DNA of 64,000 nt from Limnephilus marmoratus (GCA_917880885.1 OU862922.1:22320627-22384626), one strand, 5' to 3'. Shown: positions 11,226 through 22,479, counted from the stretch's first letter. The notes: generated by a model not told the origin, from the sequence alone. A program made the numbers and translations.

Positions 11226-11944
11226 TATTAAAAAAATTCATAAGCTTATTAAAACGGTATTGTAAGTGGTTTCATGATAATTTATACATAACCAATATGA
11301 GCACGTGGAGTTCGCCTATAATAAAGTACTTGAAATAAGATGGCAGATAACGTGAAAATTATTCAGCAAGATATTTTTTGTTAACGAAACAACAATCCAG
11401 CTTCGATAAACTACCTCGAAAAGATTAAGTGTGGCCAATACCATTTCGTGTCAGCTTATTATTCATGAATAATTATGTATTCTTACTCGTATTACCCGTA
11501 TATCTGCTTAGACAAGAATTATTCCTTAGTTATCTCTCGGTCTTTTGCCTATTCGTGCCTATAGCACTCAAGGTGTTCTAGTTGTTTTTTTTTGTATCCA
11601 GCCAACAGCTAATCAGCATATTTTATGAATTAGCGTTTTGCACAACTGGCATTCCGTATAACATTATGTAAAAATGGGTAAGACTTATTACCACGCGTTG
11701 ATGTTGTTTTCAGACTTACGCCACCAAACGGAACTCCCGGAATGATAAGATGCTAGAAGAATGTGTGGCTGAGAAAAGGAATTTATAATATTATTCTTTC
11801 CACACTCTTACAGATATGTTCAAAGCCAAGTTTATTTTTAAAAAAATCAACCCATAATAAAAACAAAGTTTTTTATTTTAATGAAAAGACAAATAAAAGT
11901 ATACGTCGTTCCGAAACCGGTCGGATTTACTCAAATATATAAGT

Positions 11945-12325
11945 GGTTCAAACAAAGTTAAATTGTTTCATTTATCACATATAACTTTGATTACATCACT
12001 TTTATTTATACACAATCAACATGTTTCGTGAACGATGTTCACATCATCATTTGTTTGTCTAGCTTGTAGTTTTTTTAGATTTTAGAAATGTATTATAAGT
12101 TTGTACAGTGCCCTTGAAATGATTTTTCACAAAAACGGCGCTATATAAATCATCCAAGTATTATTATTATTATTATCAAATGTATAGTATACATTTGATC
12201 CTGATGATGTGAACATCGTTCACGAAACATTGAACATTGATTGTGTATAATTGTTCACGAAACATTAAACATTGATTGTGTATAAATAATAGTGATGTAA
12301 ACAAAGTTATTTGTCTTTTCATTAA
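11945..12325. repeat. Inverted pair of PLE-like ends with hammerhead-like cores
   Basis: The block at 12200-12320 (CTGATGATGTGAACATCG..., then repeats of ACATTGATTGTGTATAA, then GTGATGTAAACAAAGTT) is present in inverse orientation at 11945-12045. Both arms carry a perfect 6-bp hairpin GTGAAC/GTTCAC followed by GAAAC (12209-12228, and its complement at 12023-12042). The right arm has the full CTGATGA. The LINE tail at 12060-12178 sits between the arms. Inverted or tandem terminal copies with a hammerhead motif are characteristic of Penelope-like elements; no coding part is seen here. Confidence 0.5.
12050..12180 (+). pseudogene. LINE 3' UTR with (TAT)n tail
   Basis: The sequence TTTTTCACAAAAACGGCGCT, then ATATAAAT, then ATTATTATTATTATTAT matches other LINE tails in the window (minus at 15640-15770, minus at 31780-31850, and in weaker form plus at 16955-17025). 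Only the 3' UTR is present, so this is a 5'-truncated insertion lying between the two inverted PLE-like arms. Confidence 0.65.
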
Positions 12326-12414
12326 AATAAATAATGCCATCACAAAGTGAAAACCTATCCGAAGAATTTTTCTTCGAAAAATTAAAGTTTTTTACCATAA
12401 TATAGCCATTTCAA

Positions 12415-12530
12415 TTTTCCGGATACCTCTTATCAAGCCGCCCGCCGCTACCCGAATTTCTACCGGTTTCTTACACATCTCCCTTAAACATTTGATGTTT
12501 TTAAGCTCCAAAAAAAAATTTTTTTTTGAA
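12415..12530 (-). mobile_element. TTAA-type MITE, partial reversed copy
   Basis: On the minus strand, GGAGCTTAAAAACAT, then GTTTAAGGGAGATGTGTAAG, then AATTCGGGTAGCGG match the right-hand third of the MITE at 3355-3770. The left part is absent and the outer end is altered. Confidence 0.6.
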
Positions 12531-12534
12531 GAGC

Positions 12535-12880
12535 TTAAAAACATCCACCTCCACTTCCCTCGCTACCCCCACTCTTCCTCCACCCTCCCCCCCCTCCCTC
12601 CTCTACCCCTCACCCCACCCCTCCCCCTTCACACACCGCCCTCCCCACTCCTCCCTACAAATCCCCAAATTTTAATCTCAATCGGATGAATGGTTTAGCA
12701 GTGCATAATTTCATGATGCCAGAGCTCACTATTGTATATAGAAACCATCGCGGATATGCGCACATCAAATCCCTAAAGTTTCATCGCAATCGGATGAATG
12801 GTTTAGCAACGCATAGCGGACATACATACATACAAACCCAGAAACAAACATAATTTGATTTTTATCTATATATAGATGAC
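12535..12880. repeat. C/T-rich tract and dispersed repeat
   Basis: 12545-12665 is strongly C/T-biased on the plus strand. From about 12680, two copies of a unit containing CAATCGGATGAATGGTTTAGC follow (12684 and 12790), then tandem ATACATACATAC and ATCTATATATAGAT. This layout is common at the ends of dispersed insect repeats, but I cannot name the family. Confidence 0.45.
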
Positions 12881-12885
12881 ATATA

Positions 12886-13832
12886 TTAGGTCCTTATATA
12901 TGAAATTGGCGTCTTGTATGGGAGGAACATAAAATCGATTTTTTTTAATATAATGTATTTATTTAATCAAAGTATGTACCATTGCTATCTATGCACTTTT
13001 GCCATCTCATAGGTAGTTCATCGATCCCTTTACTAAAAATATCATTCGGACGGGAATCAATAAAATCTTTGAAGGCGGTTTGGACTGCCCCATCGTAGTT
13101 GAATTTTTTCCCTTACAAGAAGTTATCCAAATTTCGAAAAAAAATAGTAATCTGTTGGGGCAAGGTCCGGAGAGTACGGTGGATGTCTTAGACATTCCAA
13201 TTGAAGCTCCTCTAATTTGGTAGCCGTCTGTTGTGCAGTGTGTGGTCTAGCGTTCTAACGCGCGTTTGTTGATTTGCTTCCCTCAATTCGTGAGGTACCC
13301 ACCTTTCAAGCTTTTTCACCTATCCAATTTGCTTCAAGTGGATTAAAACAGTTTTATCACTAACACCGCAGTCTGCAGCTAACTCGGACGTGGTTTGCGA
13401 TGGATCCGCTTCCACAATAGCCTTCAATTCTTCATTATTAACTTTGGTCTCCGGCCGTCCACGGGGCTTGTTCTGCAGATCGAAATTTCCAGAACGAAAA
13501 TGTTGGAACCAAAAACGCACTGTGTTTTCTTTTGCGGCACCGTGGCCATACACATCATTAATACTTCGAGCCGTTTCTGCAGCACTGGTGCCACGGTGGA
13601 ACTCGTACTCGTAAATAACGCGATATTTCAAGTTTTCCATTTTATAAACTAAGTGACGCAAAGAAAAAAAATAATTAAGGAAAAAACAAATGTATTATAA
13701 TTTTCGAAACACAAATACGTGAGTAAATAGCTGTATAAATTTGAATTTGGAATTCCTAACCAAAGAGAAGACATTTGAGATCAAAGTTGCCTGCCATTAC
13801 GGCAAAACGCCAATTTCAATGTAAGGACCTAA
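12886..13832 (-). mobile_element. mariner element, internally deleted
   Basis: A complete short mariner. Terminal inverted repeats start TTAGGTCCTTA at both ends and share a further GAAATTGGCGT block. TA dinucleotides flank the element (12884-12885 and 13833-13834), as expected for Tc1/mariner insertion. The length, 947 bp, is shorter than the roughly 1.3 kb of full mariners. The difference is explained by an internal deletion in the transposase gene (see 12963-13640). The ends look intact, so the copy could in principle have been moved by a transposase supplied elsewhere. Confidence 0.93.
12963..13640 (-). pseudogene. mariner transposase with central deletion
   Basis: The start ATG is at 13640 within MENLKYRVIYEYEF. 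The N-terminal DNA-binding part is well preserved and ends SELAADCGVSDKTVLIHLKQ near 13325. A stop then interrupts, and ERWVPHEL can be read further on. Near 13245 the sequence jumps directly to the block after the second catalytic aspartate (ARPHTAQQTATKLEEL), then PPYSPDLAPTDYYFF with the third aspartate, and finally MRWQKCID before the terminal stop at 12963. The deletion removes the first two catalytic aspartates of the DD34D triad, and at least one more stop and a frame change occur. No active enzyme can be made. The protein resembles the cecropia/mori-type mariners known from Lepidoptera, but this is from memory. Confidence 0.92.
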
Positions 13833-13834
13833 TA

Positions 13835-15600
13835 TTTATAACTACCGACAAAACTTATGACTTAATAACAAGTGACATAATATAGAGATATTATCTAGGC
13901 AAACATAAAATGTTATTGCATTACATATGTTATAAATATGTGCAAATATCAAGCGTCTCGGTAATATGCAACAGTAGGATAGTAAAAAAAATGAGATATA
14001 AGAGGAGTTTGATCATGATACAAGTTTGATGTTACTAAAAGCCTAAAAATAAACAAGAAGTGTAAAACATGTTTTCAATATGCAAGAAATACTCCAATAA
14101 TATTGTTGTTGAAATCGTGACTGGTGATGCAGCGATCCGAAAGGCAATTTAAAACCTCAAGGATACCGGAACTTACAAGTTCTAGACAAAAACTGACCCG
14201 ATTACACATATATTAAGTCCACTGACTCGACACGTGGCAATCATGGTGGAAGGCATTACCTCGCCTTGAGAAACTTGTGAAACAGAATTATTACCTTCAT
14301 CGGTCTCACCGTGATTAATTCCTCAAATTGTAAATCATTGAACTCCTTTTGAACAAGTTATGCATCAACATCAACAGACTGAACATCAAGGCATGGTTAG
14401 AAGACATTTAATGGGACTTTGCCATAAGAAATCGAGTAGAAGGACAAACTACAAGATTTATTACTTATTACATTAACACACTGGAATAATTGGCATCGAT
14501 AAAATTGACTCTTTTTCACTTTTTTGTTTCTTTTTTACTCTCTTTTAGTGTGTAATCCAGAATCTAGAGTTTGCCGAAGGCAGGTTCTGTGTTTTTTTAT
14601 ACTTTTATCGGTACCCAATTAAAATCAGAATATCTTCAACCTGTTTTTGGATTTACGTACATTATTGCTGAACATTTTCGGTCTTTGCTGAGAATATATA
14701 AAACCAAAAACATAAACCGAACTTTTCCTTGTTGAAGTCAATACTTTGTTTTTGGTTTGTTTTTAACAGGAATGGCACTTTAATTTCATATTGTTCAATC
14801 CATCGTTGACAAGAAACCGCATTTGTTTAAATTTCTAATTATTCGTGTACAGTCAAGTTTGAGAAAATCATGGCTTCCCATTATGTGGCGATGGTACGCC
14901 AAAAATATAAAAATTTAAATACAATTGAAATAATATGTCAAGATGATCAATTAAAAAGAATGTTGGAAAAGTATGCTTGTCAAAATAGACTGTTTCATTA
15001 AAAAATCAACAACGAAAGAAACATCTCTGTTGTCTTTTGTTTTGTCATAGCGTTAATTTAATATGTTGTTTATTCAATAAACTAAACGTATTCTTTTATT
15101 GTTTTCAATGTAAGTAAATTTTGTAGTATCACAACACGGGAAAAATATATTTTTTAGCTGAATGCCAATCTCACGAATGAGTGTATATCATCTGATTTTA
15201 CACAAGATAAAATTTAAAGCGGGTTATCGTTTATATTAGCACGTGTTTTTATTTTTTTTAACTATAATTAATTCAAGTCTGAAACCTGTGCCAAATTATT
15301 ATACGACGGCCATGAGTTCGACTTTTATAGTAAATGTTTTATTCATGGTGTTTTAATTTTCGTTATATTCTAATCTCCACGTGTTGGTCATTGAAGTAAG
15401 TATGTTAATGCAGAGTATAATAAAACAGGAATATTAATCATGTATCGTAAACTTATTTGTATACACAATGTTTAATGTTGATTATCTACATACGTATCCA
15501 ATGTTATTCAAAACTATTATTATTTTCTAATTTTTCGTCTTTAAATTAAATTACATCGGTGATGTGCTGTGCATGTCTCACTAGGAACTAGGAAATCCTG
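13835..15600. other. AT-rich DNA without recognisable feature
   Basis: There are no long frames, no inverted ends and no known motif. This is one of the emptier stretches of the window. Confidence 0.5.
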
Positions 15601-15634
15601 TGTTGAGAGCAAGTTTTCAGATTCAACAATAATA

Positions 15635-15775
15635 ATATTTTGATGATTTGTATAGCGCCGTTTTTGTAAAAAATAACCCCACGGACGCTGTACAAACGAA
15701 AAATACATTTCCACAATTTTACTTCCAACTACAAACTAGACAAACAATTTTAACAACCTGTAGCTAAAAATTACA
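15635..15775 (-). pseudogene. LINE 3' UTR, reversed copy
   Basis: On the minus strand, TTGTTTGTCTAGTTTGTAGT leads to a TTTTACAAAAACGGCGCT segment and an AAAT end. The same 3' UTR occurs on the plus strand at 12050-12180. Confidence 0.6.
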
Positions 15776-15859
15776 TCCACCGATTTATCGATCACTGATA
15801 CGAAACGGCATACAAAGAAAATATACAGGACCATACTTACCTGGGAGTTCACTTGAGAT

Positions 15860-16375
15860 TAATACTGTTTATTGTTTATTTAAAGAAATTTAGATACCTA
15901 CAAATCGCACGCAGAGGACGTAATTGGAACACGTATTAATCGAACTTTCTAGGTCAAATCGAGCCGTTTACTATGATCGATCTTTTCGTGTAACTGGCCC
16001 GCTCATTTGGAACAAACTTCCCTCAGCTCTTACTAATATCCAGAACTTGGCTGAATTCAGAGGGGCTTTAAAAACAATCTTTTTTAAAAAAACCATACCT
16101 TTCATGAATTTTAACTCCTTTTCAATATACCAACTCTAATAAGCCATGTTCCTAAAGTTTTCGGTAATTGTTTGGTTTCGATTACCTCCTTAGTATACTT
16201 TTATTTGCACTCCGAATTTGTATTATCTGTAAACTGCCTCCTGTTCTATATAATATTTTAGTTTTAATAATTCTTGTTTAATGGCACCGTTATTGTTTAT
16301 CATATCCTGTGCCAAAACAGCACTGCTCTTGTTAATATTGTTCTTTTGGCATTGCTTTGTATATCTATCTATCTA
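15860..16375 (+). pseudogene. LINE reverse transcriptase C-terminus and 3' UTR, left part
   Basis: The frame from 15924 reads RSNRAVYYDRSFRVTGPLIW followed by NKLPSAL and a closing lysine-rich stretch with a natural stop at 16137-16139. This is the very end of a CR1/L2-type LINE protein, where an R-S-F block is followed by an I-W-N-x-L-P block. Upstream reverse-transcriptase motifs are missing, so it is a 5'-truncated copy. The 3' UTR continues to about 16375, where a Helitron is inserted. The remainder of the UTR resumes at 16871 and ends in an ATTATTATTA tail. Confidence 0.75.
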
Positions 16376-16870
16376 TCTATACTATATAAATAAAAATGGA
16401 TCGCCGAAATGTATGTACGCGCATAACTTCCGAACGACTGCACCAAATTGGATATTTTTTTTGTGGGTTCGTTATTGTCAGGACAAGGTTTGTATAAAAT
16501 TACTGATGAGCTCTGGCATTATTAAATTTGTATAAAAAATTGCGGTAGGTGGCACGCGAGCTGTTTGAAAACTGAATGTACCGGGAATGAATATATGGAA
16601 TGCGGGAATGAGGGGAACTCGGGTAGTGGGTTCGAGGCAGGGGGAGGGGAAAAGGAACCTGGGAGTAGAACTCGGGTAGGGGGTTCGCGGGATGGGGTGG
16701 GGGGATGGAAACCAGGGAAGGTGGAGGAACCAGAGTGGGAACGCGAGAGGGTAAGGGGACGCAGGGGAGGAAGGAGAGGCGGTAGGGGAACGGGACGAAT
16801 GGAAAGGACACGCAGTGAGAAACAATTTCTTGATTAAATGGCATAGCAACGCATGTCGGGGACCAGCTAG
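16376..16870 (+). mobile_element. Non-autonomous Helitron, copy 1
   Basis: Begins TCTATACTATATAAATAAAA and ends ACCAGCTAG followed by T. This fits Helitrons, which start TC, end CTRR and insert between A and T. The family is confirmed by a second copy at 27734-28221 and a partial reversed one at 41211-41450. All share CGCGCATAACTTCCGAACGA, GACAAGGTTTGTATAAA, GGTGGCACGC, a G-rich variable middle (16610-16800) and GGCATAGCAACGCATG before the end. The long serine/proline-rich minus frames in the middle are by-products of the G-rich tract. No Rep-helicase is encoded. Confidence 0.82.
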
Positions 16871-17030
16871 TACTGTATATTCTTTGTTTCATATTATTTA
16901 ATCAATTTTTGTAAGGACTCGTAAGGATCACTATATGATAACTTTTAAGTTTATTATAATTAAGCGCACTTGAAGTGAAATATCTCAAAACTGCGCTATA
17001 TAAATACTACGTTATTATTATTAATCCTGA
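16871..17030 (+). pseudogene. LINE 3' UTR, right part, with (ATT)n tail
   Basis: Resumes the LINE interrupted at 16375. It contains CTCAAAACTGCGCTATATAA and ends CGTTATTATTATTAAT, matching the tail type at 12150-12178. Confidence 0.6.
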
Positions 17031-17564
17031 CGTATATTTTAATAATAATAATATATTCTTTAATGAGCGTATTTTGGAAAGCAAAAGCAACAACATCAAT
17101 TATATCGTACTTTTAAATCTTAGCACTTTAGCTCACTGTCAAATGGTCCGATAAAATTATATAAAATTAATAAATATAAACACTACGATAAAAGAAAAAT
17201 AATAAAGAAAAATAACTTAATGAAAAAGAGAACAATAATTATTGTTATTTAAGGGGCAATGGGTATATAAAAATTTTAAGAAAATGGGGCAACTCACAGC
17301 ACGTTGGTTCCCTTGACCTTGTTTTGTGAAACTATTTTACCAATATATCAAATTGTGGATATTTCGATAGGTGTGGTTTGTAAGTCTCCGTGAGTTTCAA
17401 GGTTCTGAAAACTTTTTTTTTATATTAATTCAGGTTTCCTCCTTGAAACTAGTTGCCCACAAATGTGCGTGCTTATCTAAAAAATGTTGAGTTTAAGGTG
17501 ACGCACTATTAAGCAATGCAAAATAATGCTATTTTTGTTTTAAAATTAGATCGCTTAGAAATAG

Positions 17565-17932
17565 GTTAGATTCATAGGTTCTCAACGTGGGCGATAACGC
17601 CCCCTTGGGGGGCGGTATAAGACCAAGAGAAAATTGGGGGGCGTTTCAGACTTGTAGGGGGGCGTTAGGGACCCATAGAAAGAACCAGAAGAAACCCATT
17701 CTATCTTGCCTCATTCCATCCCATTAGGGACCATCCATCCACAACAATATTTTCCCTATCCCATTACGCCCCCTCCGTTGTAGCAAACGTAACCCGCCCC
17801 CTTCGTCGTAGTATTCCATCTCGCCCCCTCCGTTGTGGCAAATGTAATCCTTCGTTAGGGGGCGCTAGAAATAAACATATTCTCAAAGTGGGCGGTGGGC
17901 AAAAAAAGGTTGAGAATCTATGAATTATGAAT
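17565..17932. mobile_element. MITE with hAT-like ends
   Basis: The ends TTCATAGGTTCTCAAC (left) and, read inward from the right, TTCATAGATTCTCAAC form inverted repeats with one mismatch in 16. The interior repeats GGGGGGCG and GGGGCGTTAGGG several times and has an inverse C-rich counterpart at 17765-17850. TAGGTTCTCAAC-type termini are familiar from non-autonomous hAT elements, but I could not define an 8-bp duplication. No transposase is present. Confidence 0.6.
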
Positions 17933-18280
17933 GAAAAATTTGACTCGATTTCATCGAGTTTCAAATCACAACGGTGCTAAAGAAGTTTCCTTCAAAATAC
18001 TCTGTTTTGTGACAAAATGACTGTTTCAAAGGCAAACGTACATCTATAGGATTTAGCCTGCGAGAGAATGAGATAGAATGAAACCTTACCTATGTACCTA
18101 AGTGCTCTGTCAAGCTGCGCGCATTGGCCGCTTTGATTATGAGCTCACTTTTCAAGGCTCCTATTGGTTGAGATTGTGTGGGTGAGGGTTCGTGTGCGTG
18201 AACTGCCCTCGTTTTTTTTTTAAATAAGTCTTTTTATAAGCCCAGAAAAAAAGTACCGGGCCTATAAAAACTGCTATTTT
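17933..18280. other. No recognisable feature
   Basis: I see no gene or repeat structure here. Confidence 0.4.
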
Positions 18281-18284
18281 TCAA

Positions 18285-18765
18285 TTCAATTTATTCGTTT
18301 TAAAAACTTTAAAAAATTACAATTTAAAAAAAGAAAATATTTTTAACAGATTTAGACTAACAGCAACAAAGCTTGCCATCTAAATTGTGCTTCATTGATG
18401 TTAAACATATCGATATTCGAAGTGATTCTATTTGACAACAAGACTGCTCTCCCAACTGTCATGACCATTGGCAAGTTAGTTCTGCAAGTCAGAAGATAAA
18501 ACAGTCTATGCTGTCTGGTTTGCTGATGGTTTTCGAACCATCCACGAATCAGTCTGGAGCAATGTGTTACAATGAGCACATCCCTTCTGACTCTACCGAG
18601 CATGCCCAAGAGAAGTCGGTAGGGTAGAGTCACTGGTAGTTGCCATACTCCCTCAGGTAGAGAAATCCCAGAAATTTCTTCTGAACCTTCTCCAACATGA
18701 GGAAATACTTCACAATGGTGACCGGGCAACTCAGAATCGTGCAACTTCAGCATCTCCTTTGCAAA
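18285..18765 (-). pseudogene. LINE reverse transcriptase C-terminus (same family as 6645)
   Basis: On the minus strand the 18352-18753 frame contains LLLGMLGRVRRDVLIVTHCS, RLIRGWFEN and RQHRLFYLLTCRTNLPMVMT, the same sequence of blocks as 6645-7075 and 48172-48790. Compared with those, the segment between WFEN and RQHRLF is shortened by a deletion. The upstream LEKVQKKF-type block is in another frame (near 18690). It is a dead, 5'-truncated copy. Confidence 0.72.
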
Positions 18766-18799
18766 GTTATTAAAAGTGAAGAAAATAAATATTAAAAAA

Positions 18800-19595
18800 T
18801 GGTTGAATAGGATACGGTAGGTTAGGTTACAGGCTTTTTTATATTTTATTTTGTTAAACTTTTAATGACTTTTCAAAGAGGATGTTGAAATTTCATGATT
18901 CTGAGTTGTGTATCACCTCGGAAAGTCTTATTAAAAGTGTGCGTAGGTCATAGATAATGCGAGAGGTCTAGCATGGATGATCGATAAAACCCTGTATCAA
19001 TACGATATTGACCAAATCTCTCATCTACAGCTAGTTATCATATTTGCGAGCACGGTCACGGTTGTTAACAACTATTCCAACCGACGATTGATACATTTTT
19101 CTTAGCCTTCACAAAAGCAGATAAGTGTCGGTTAATTGTCATATACACATATTTTTAAATAATATCTTTCATTACGCAAAATTATTGATTTATTTAATGA
19201 ACGAATTGAACTAACGAAGCTCTTAGAATTGAAAGAAGTCGTATACGCGATCCATAAACTTAAATAATGCTTCTAAAACGCAATCAATTTATTCAGTTAG
19301 AACTGGAGGTTCCCCACCACTTTCCCACGGCGTTCTAAGGAAACATATGGTTTCCTCCTTCACCGTACACGTCAGGACTCTAATTTTTTATTTATAAAGA
19401 AGCTATTTTTTTTTTATTAAAATGACTCTAGACCTCCAATGTCCGGGCATACATTGTTAGCAGGCAGTATGCGAGTGCGTACATGGTGTTAGTTATTTAT
19501 TTCACAGTATCACGTCTCATCTCCGCCACTGGATATAGCTGAAAACAAAGTTTATTAATAGAAAAGAGGAAAGGTTACTAGAAAAAAAAAAACAT
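18800..19595. other. AT-rich DNA without recognisable feature
   Basis: No coding or repeat signal was recognised. Confidence 0.4.
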
Positions 19596-19599
19596 TATT

Positions 19600-19970
19600 A
19601 TGATGAGATTGTACGACCTAACCAAAGCAACTGAGTTGCAGTCGTCCGGCAGTCCCGCCGAGGATAAGCGGAGCCATCAGTCCAGTCGCAAGCGGGACTC
19701 GATGTCCGCGCCCCTAAGCCGGTTTTGCGGTACGCCCTCGAAGAAAGTGTTGGAATTAAAGAGTGAAAGACCTGAAGACCCTAGGGATAAAAGTGAGCAT
19801 CGGGTAACCGGAGGCAGGGCGGAAGGGCACCGGTCCGCAACGGTTGGTCTTCAGGCCCGCTCATGGCGACGGGGGAGGCGCGGGCGGGTTATGCAACCGC
19901 TGCCTTGGGAGTCATCTCCTCAGTTGATGCACGGTCATAGGTCTAGTCCACCCCCTTGATGGGGTGTAAG
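19600..19970 (+). other. GC-rich block with 119-codon open frame, unidentified
   Basis: A sharply GC-rich island in AT-rich surroundings. It carries an ATG-initiated frame (MMRLYDLTKATELQSSGSPA...) that is rich in Ser, Arg and Pro, has no recognisable domain and closes at 19959. Two near-identical CCGGCTCCTTAC segments follow at 20013 and 20030. The abrupt composition change and the nearby reversed LINE (20381-21045) suggest part of another mobile element, for example a 5' UTR/ORF1 region. A genuine arginine-rich exon is possible but unsupported. Confidence 0.3.
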
Positions 19971-20380
19971 ACAATACAAAATGATTAAGTGATAGTTCCG
20001 TTCCGGCTCCTTACGATCCGGCTCCTTACTTATGCAAGTCCAGACACGCAAAACTTGATTGAAATATAGCTTAGATTTAGAAAAAAAAGAATAAAATGAA
20101 AGTAGCAAGTGTAGTATATACGGGTAAGGTTATTAATAATATCAAGTTAAGAGAGAGAAAACAATGATTAAAAAGCAAGAAATAGAGACAAATTTTAGAT
20201 GTTAAAGAGGCTGTTGAAGGTAGTACCTAAGAAAGCATGATACATAAATACATGAATAAACAGTTTCAGTGCGAAATAATAAAAATCCGGGCAATAGTAG
20301 TAGTAGAAGTATAATAAAAGGGTGACCATGGATTCCAGGAGCAATTACACCTGGATCCTAAACACACAATGAAGTTAAAT

Positions 20381-21045
20381 TTAATCATCGACTCTAAGTT
20401 CAGGCCATCGCTCAACCCAGATCCTTGTAAATTTCCTCAGGCATTCGAGATTCTCCTTATTCGACACGAGATCTGCATTCCATGCTGGTCTCGTAGTTAC
20501 TTTCAGACCTTCCAACATTTCATCTCTTGCGTCCGTCAAAATCTCACAGTGCCACAGAATGTGCTCGGCTGTTTGGTTTGTGTCACCACACGCACAGTTT
20601 GGATGGGGAGACAGGGTCAGGCTGTGCAGTCTTCCCCTGAATTCTCCATGACCTGAAAGAATTTGTGTTAAGTGATGATCCAATTTGATGAACGCCCCTT
20701 CCATTCTGGCTTTAACTGACGGGAAGAAGGAGAAAGTCCATCTGCCCGTATTCGATCTATCCCAACGTTTTTGCCATTCATAAAGAGTGAGTTCACGCAT
20801 CTCTTTCAGCAGTCGAGGGAGAGGTACTGCCCCACCTGGTGTTAGTTCAACTCCAAGATGGACGGCTGACCTTCCTCTAATTAGTTTTTTCTTAGTTAAC
20901 ACTTCCCTTATTTCTAGATCAATGGGCAAAATACCGGCCAGAACCGGCAATGCGTCCGAAGCTACAGTCCTGTAAGCGCCCGAGAGCGCCAGCAGGGGAG
21001 TTCGCTGGCCCCGCTTAAGTGCTGAGTGGATCAGTACGATCAGTT
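20381..21045 (-). pseudogene. R1/Jockey-type LINE, C-terminal protein end
   Basis: A largely open minus-strand frame continues upstream of its first ATG to about 21045. It reads SALKRGQRTPLLALSGAYRT, then SDALPVLAGILPIDLEI, then LTLYEWQKRWDRSNTGRWTF, then LTQILSGHGEFRGRL, then CACGDTNQTAEHILWHC. This order (a YRT-SDAL-VLAG-LP block after the reverse transcriptase, a WQ-RWD-S-GRWT block, and a final C-x-C-x7-H-x4-C putative zinc-binding cluster) is typical of R1-clade non-LTR elements. The frame is unbroken for over 200 codons, so this copy is younger than the other LINE relics. The catalytic reverse transcriptase lies upstream of the truncation point. The stop is followed by an AT-rich 3' UTR. 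Confidence 0.85.
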
Positions 21046-21689
21046 AGAACTTTGAGAAACGAAAATGGATGAAAAATGATTAAAGACCTCATTAACTAAT
21101 TAACTCCCGTTTAGTGTAAAAAAATAAATTCGGACCGCCAATAAATATTTAGCTTAGTATTTCAGTTCAATATTCCCAATTTATTAATATTTTTATGTAA
21201 CCGAATGGCGTTTGACGTTTCGGAATTCTGAGGTGCTTCTGAGTTGGTTTCATTCTGAGTTGTCCGGTCACAGAAAAAAATGACTAAAAAGACATTTCAT
21301 TCAAAATTTTGTCGTGTGCAAATTTATGGTCGTCGAACATCATTCATACGTCAATGCTGAAAACAGTTGAATTATATAACGCAAAAACAAGATTACTTAT
21401 TTCTTCCGCGTTCCGTTCAAACCGGCATTATTATGGTAATGCTTCGAGAGAAAGTATCCAATTGAGCCCGACTACCTTACGTAATTATGGCCAAAAACCA
21501 GGCGGCTATGAAGACGTAATACTTTTTTATTACTTCGGAATGGTTACAGAAGAAATGCCGTGGACCAAAAACTTAAGACAGGTTTATAATGCTCAGAAAA
21601 AGAGGTCACGCCGTATGATTTGAGATTTTCACGGCCAAAAGTATTATCGTGATTTGTTTTTGGGTAATTATACCGGGTTGCGCTATCTC

Positions 21690-21832
21690 CTTCTTTAGCC
21701 AACGTTTCAGACAGTATTACAGTGTAATAACAAATAATTATAATAAATTACACATCTGCCCTGATGATGAACACTAATGCTGTCTGAAACGTTGGCCAAA
21801 GAAGGGGGTAGCGCAACACTGCATAATAGCGT
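21690..21832. repeat. PLE-like terminal sequence in inverted pair
   Basis: The right arm (about 21757-21832) reads CTGCCCTGATGATGAACACT, then GCTGTCTGAAACGTTGG, then GGGGTAGCGCAACAC. The left arm (21675-21725) is its imperfect reverse complement. The same sequence occurs at 32061-32140 and 38071-38150, the latter about 100 bp downstream of a Penelope-type protein end. The CTGATGA at 21761 and GAAA at 21786 bracket a short hairpin. Confidence 0.6.
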
Positions 21833-21872
21833 GTGTCGCTCTCCATAGAGAGAAAACAAATGGCCTTATATT

Positions 21873-22433
21873 TAAACGCCCGGGGTCTCAAAAGTTTCGT
21901 ATGATCTGTAGCTATTCGAAAACGTAAAAAAAAAAGAAATTATTGTTCACTATTAGCCCGCTAAAATGGCCGCAAGTTTCGGAAAAAATAGATTTCGTGA
22001 TTTGGAAAAAAAATAAAACAAAGGGTTCATATTTTTTATTTTGTACCAAACTTATTTTTCATTACATAACTGCAGTACAAAGAACCAAAAAAAATAATTT
22101 TTTAAACATATGTGATGTGTTGGTTAAAAAAATAAAAGGGGAAAATAACACTTTTTCTGGATAAAATCAGAATTCTTGTTGACTTACTTGTATTCATAAA
22201 GTTAAACTTTTTTTTCATTTTTGTCAGTTATACCCATTTTTTAATAATAAACAAACGTTAAAAGGTTAGATTACTGAAAAAAAAATTATTAAAAATTAAA
22301 AAAAAATGGTTTTTTGGTTTGTTTTCTGATTTTCAATGCATTTTAGCGGGCTAATAACCATTTTTAAAAAAATAAATTTAAATGCAGTTATCATTTTCTT
22401 TGCAAGACGCAACTTTTGAGACCCCGGGCGTTT
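21873..22433. mobile_element. Foldback element with two nested inverted repeats
   Basis: The outer inverted repeat AACGCCCGGGGTCTCAAAAG (about 21875-21894) is matched in inverse at 22414-22432. Inside it, TATTAGCCCGCTAAAATG (21950-21967) is matched perfectly in inverse at about 22338-22356. The 560-bp interior is AT-rich and non-coding. A weaker outer pair (GCATAATAGCGTGTGTC at about 21820 and its inverse near 22460-22478) suggests a further nested layer. Confidence 0.6.
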
Positions 22434-22479
22434 CTGAATTCAAAAGTTGAAATAATTGACACACGCTACTGCATAATAA

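Noticed and set aside
16478..16892. Pro/Ser-rich minus frames of 123 and 130 codons
   Set aside because: They reflect the G-rich tract of a Helitron. Similar frames appear at 27856-28200 in the sister copy with different sequence.
21309..21623. 104-codon plus frame near the foldback
   Set aside because: It has no motif, no coding composition and no splice context, and it lies between repeats.
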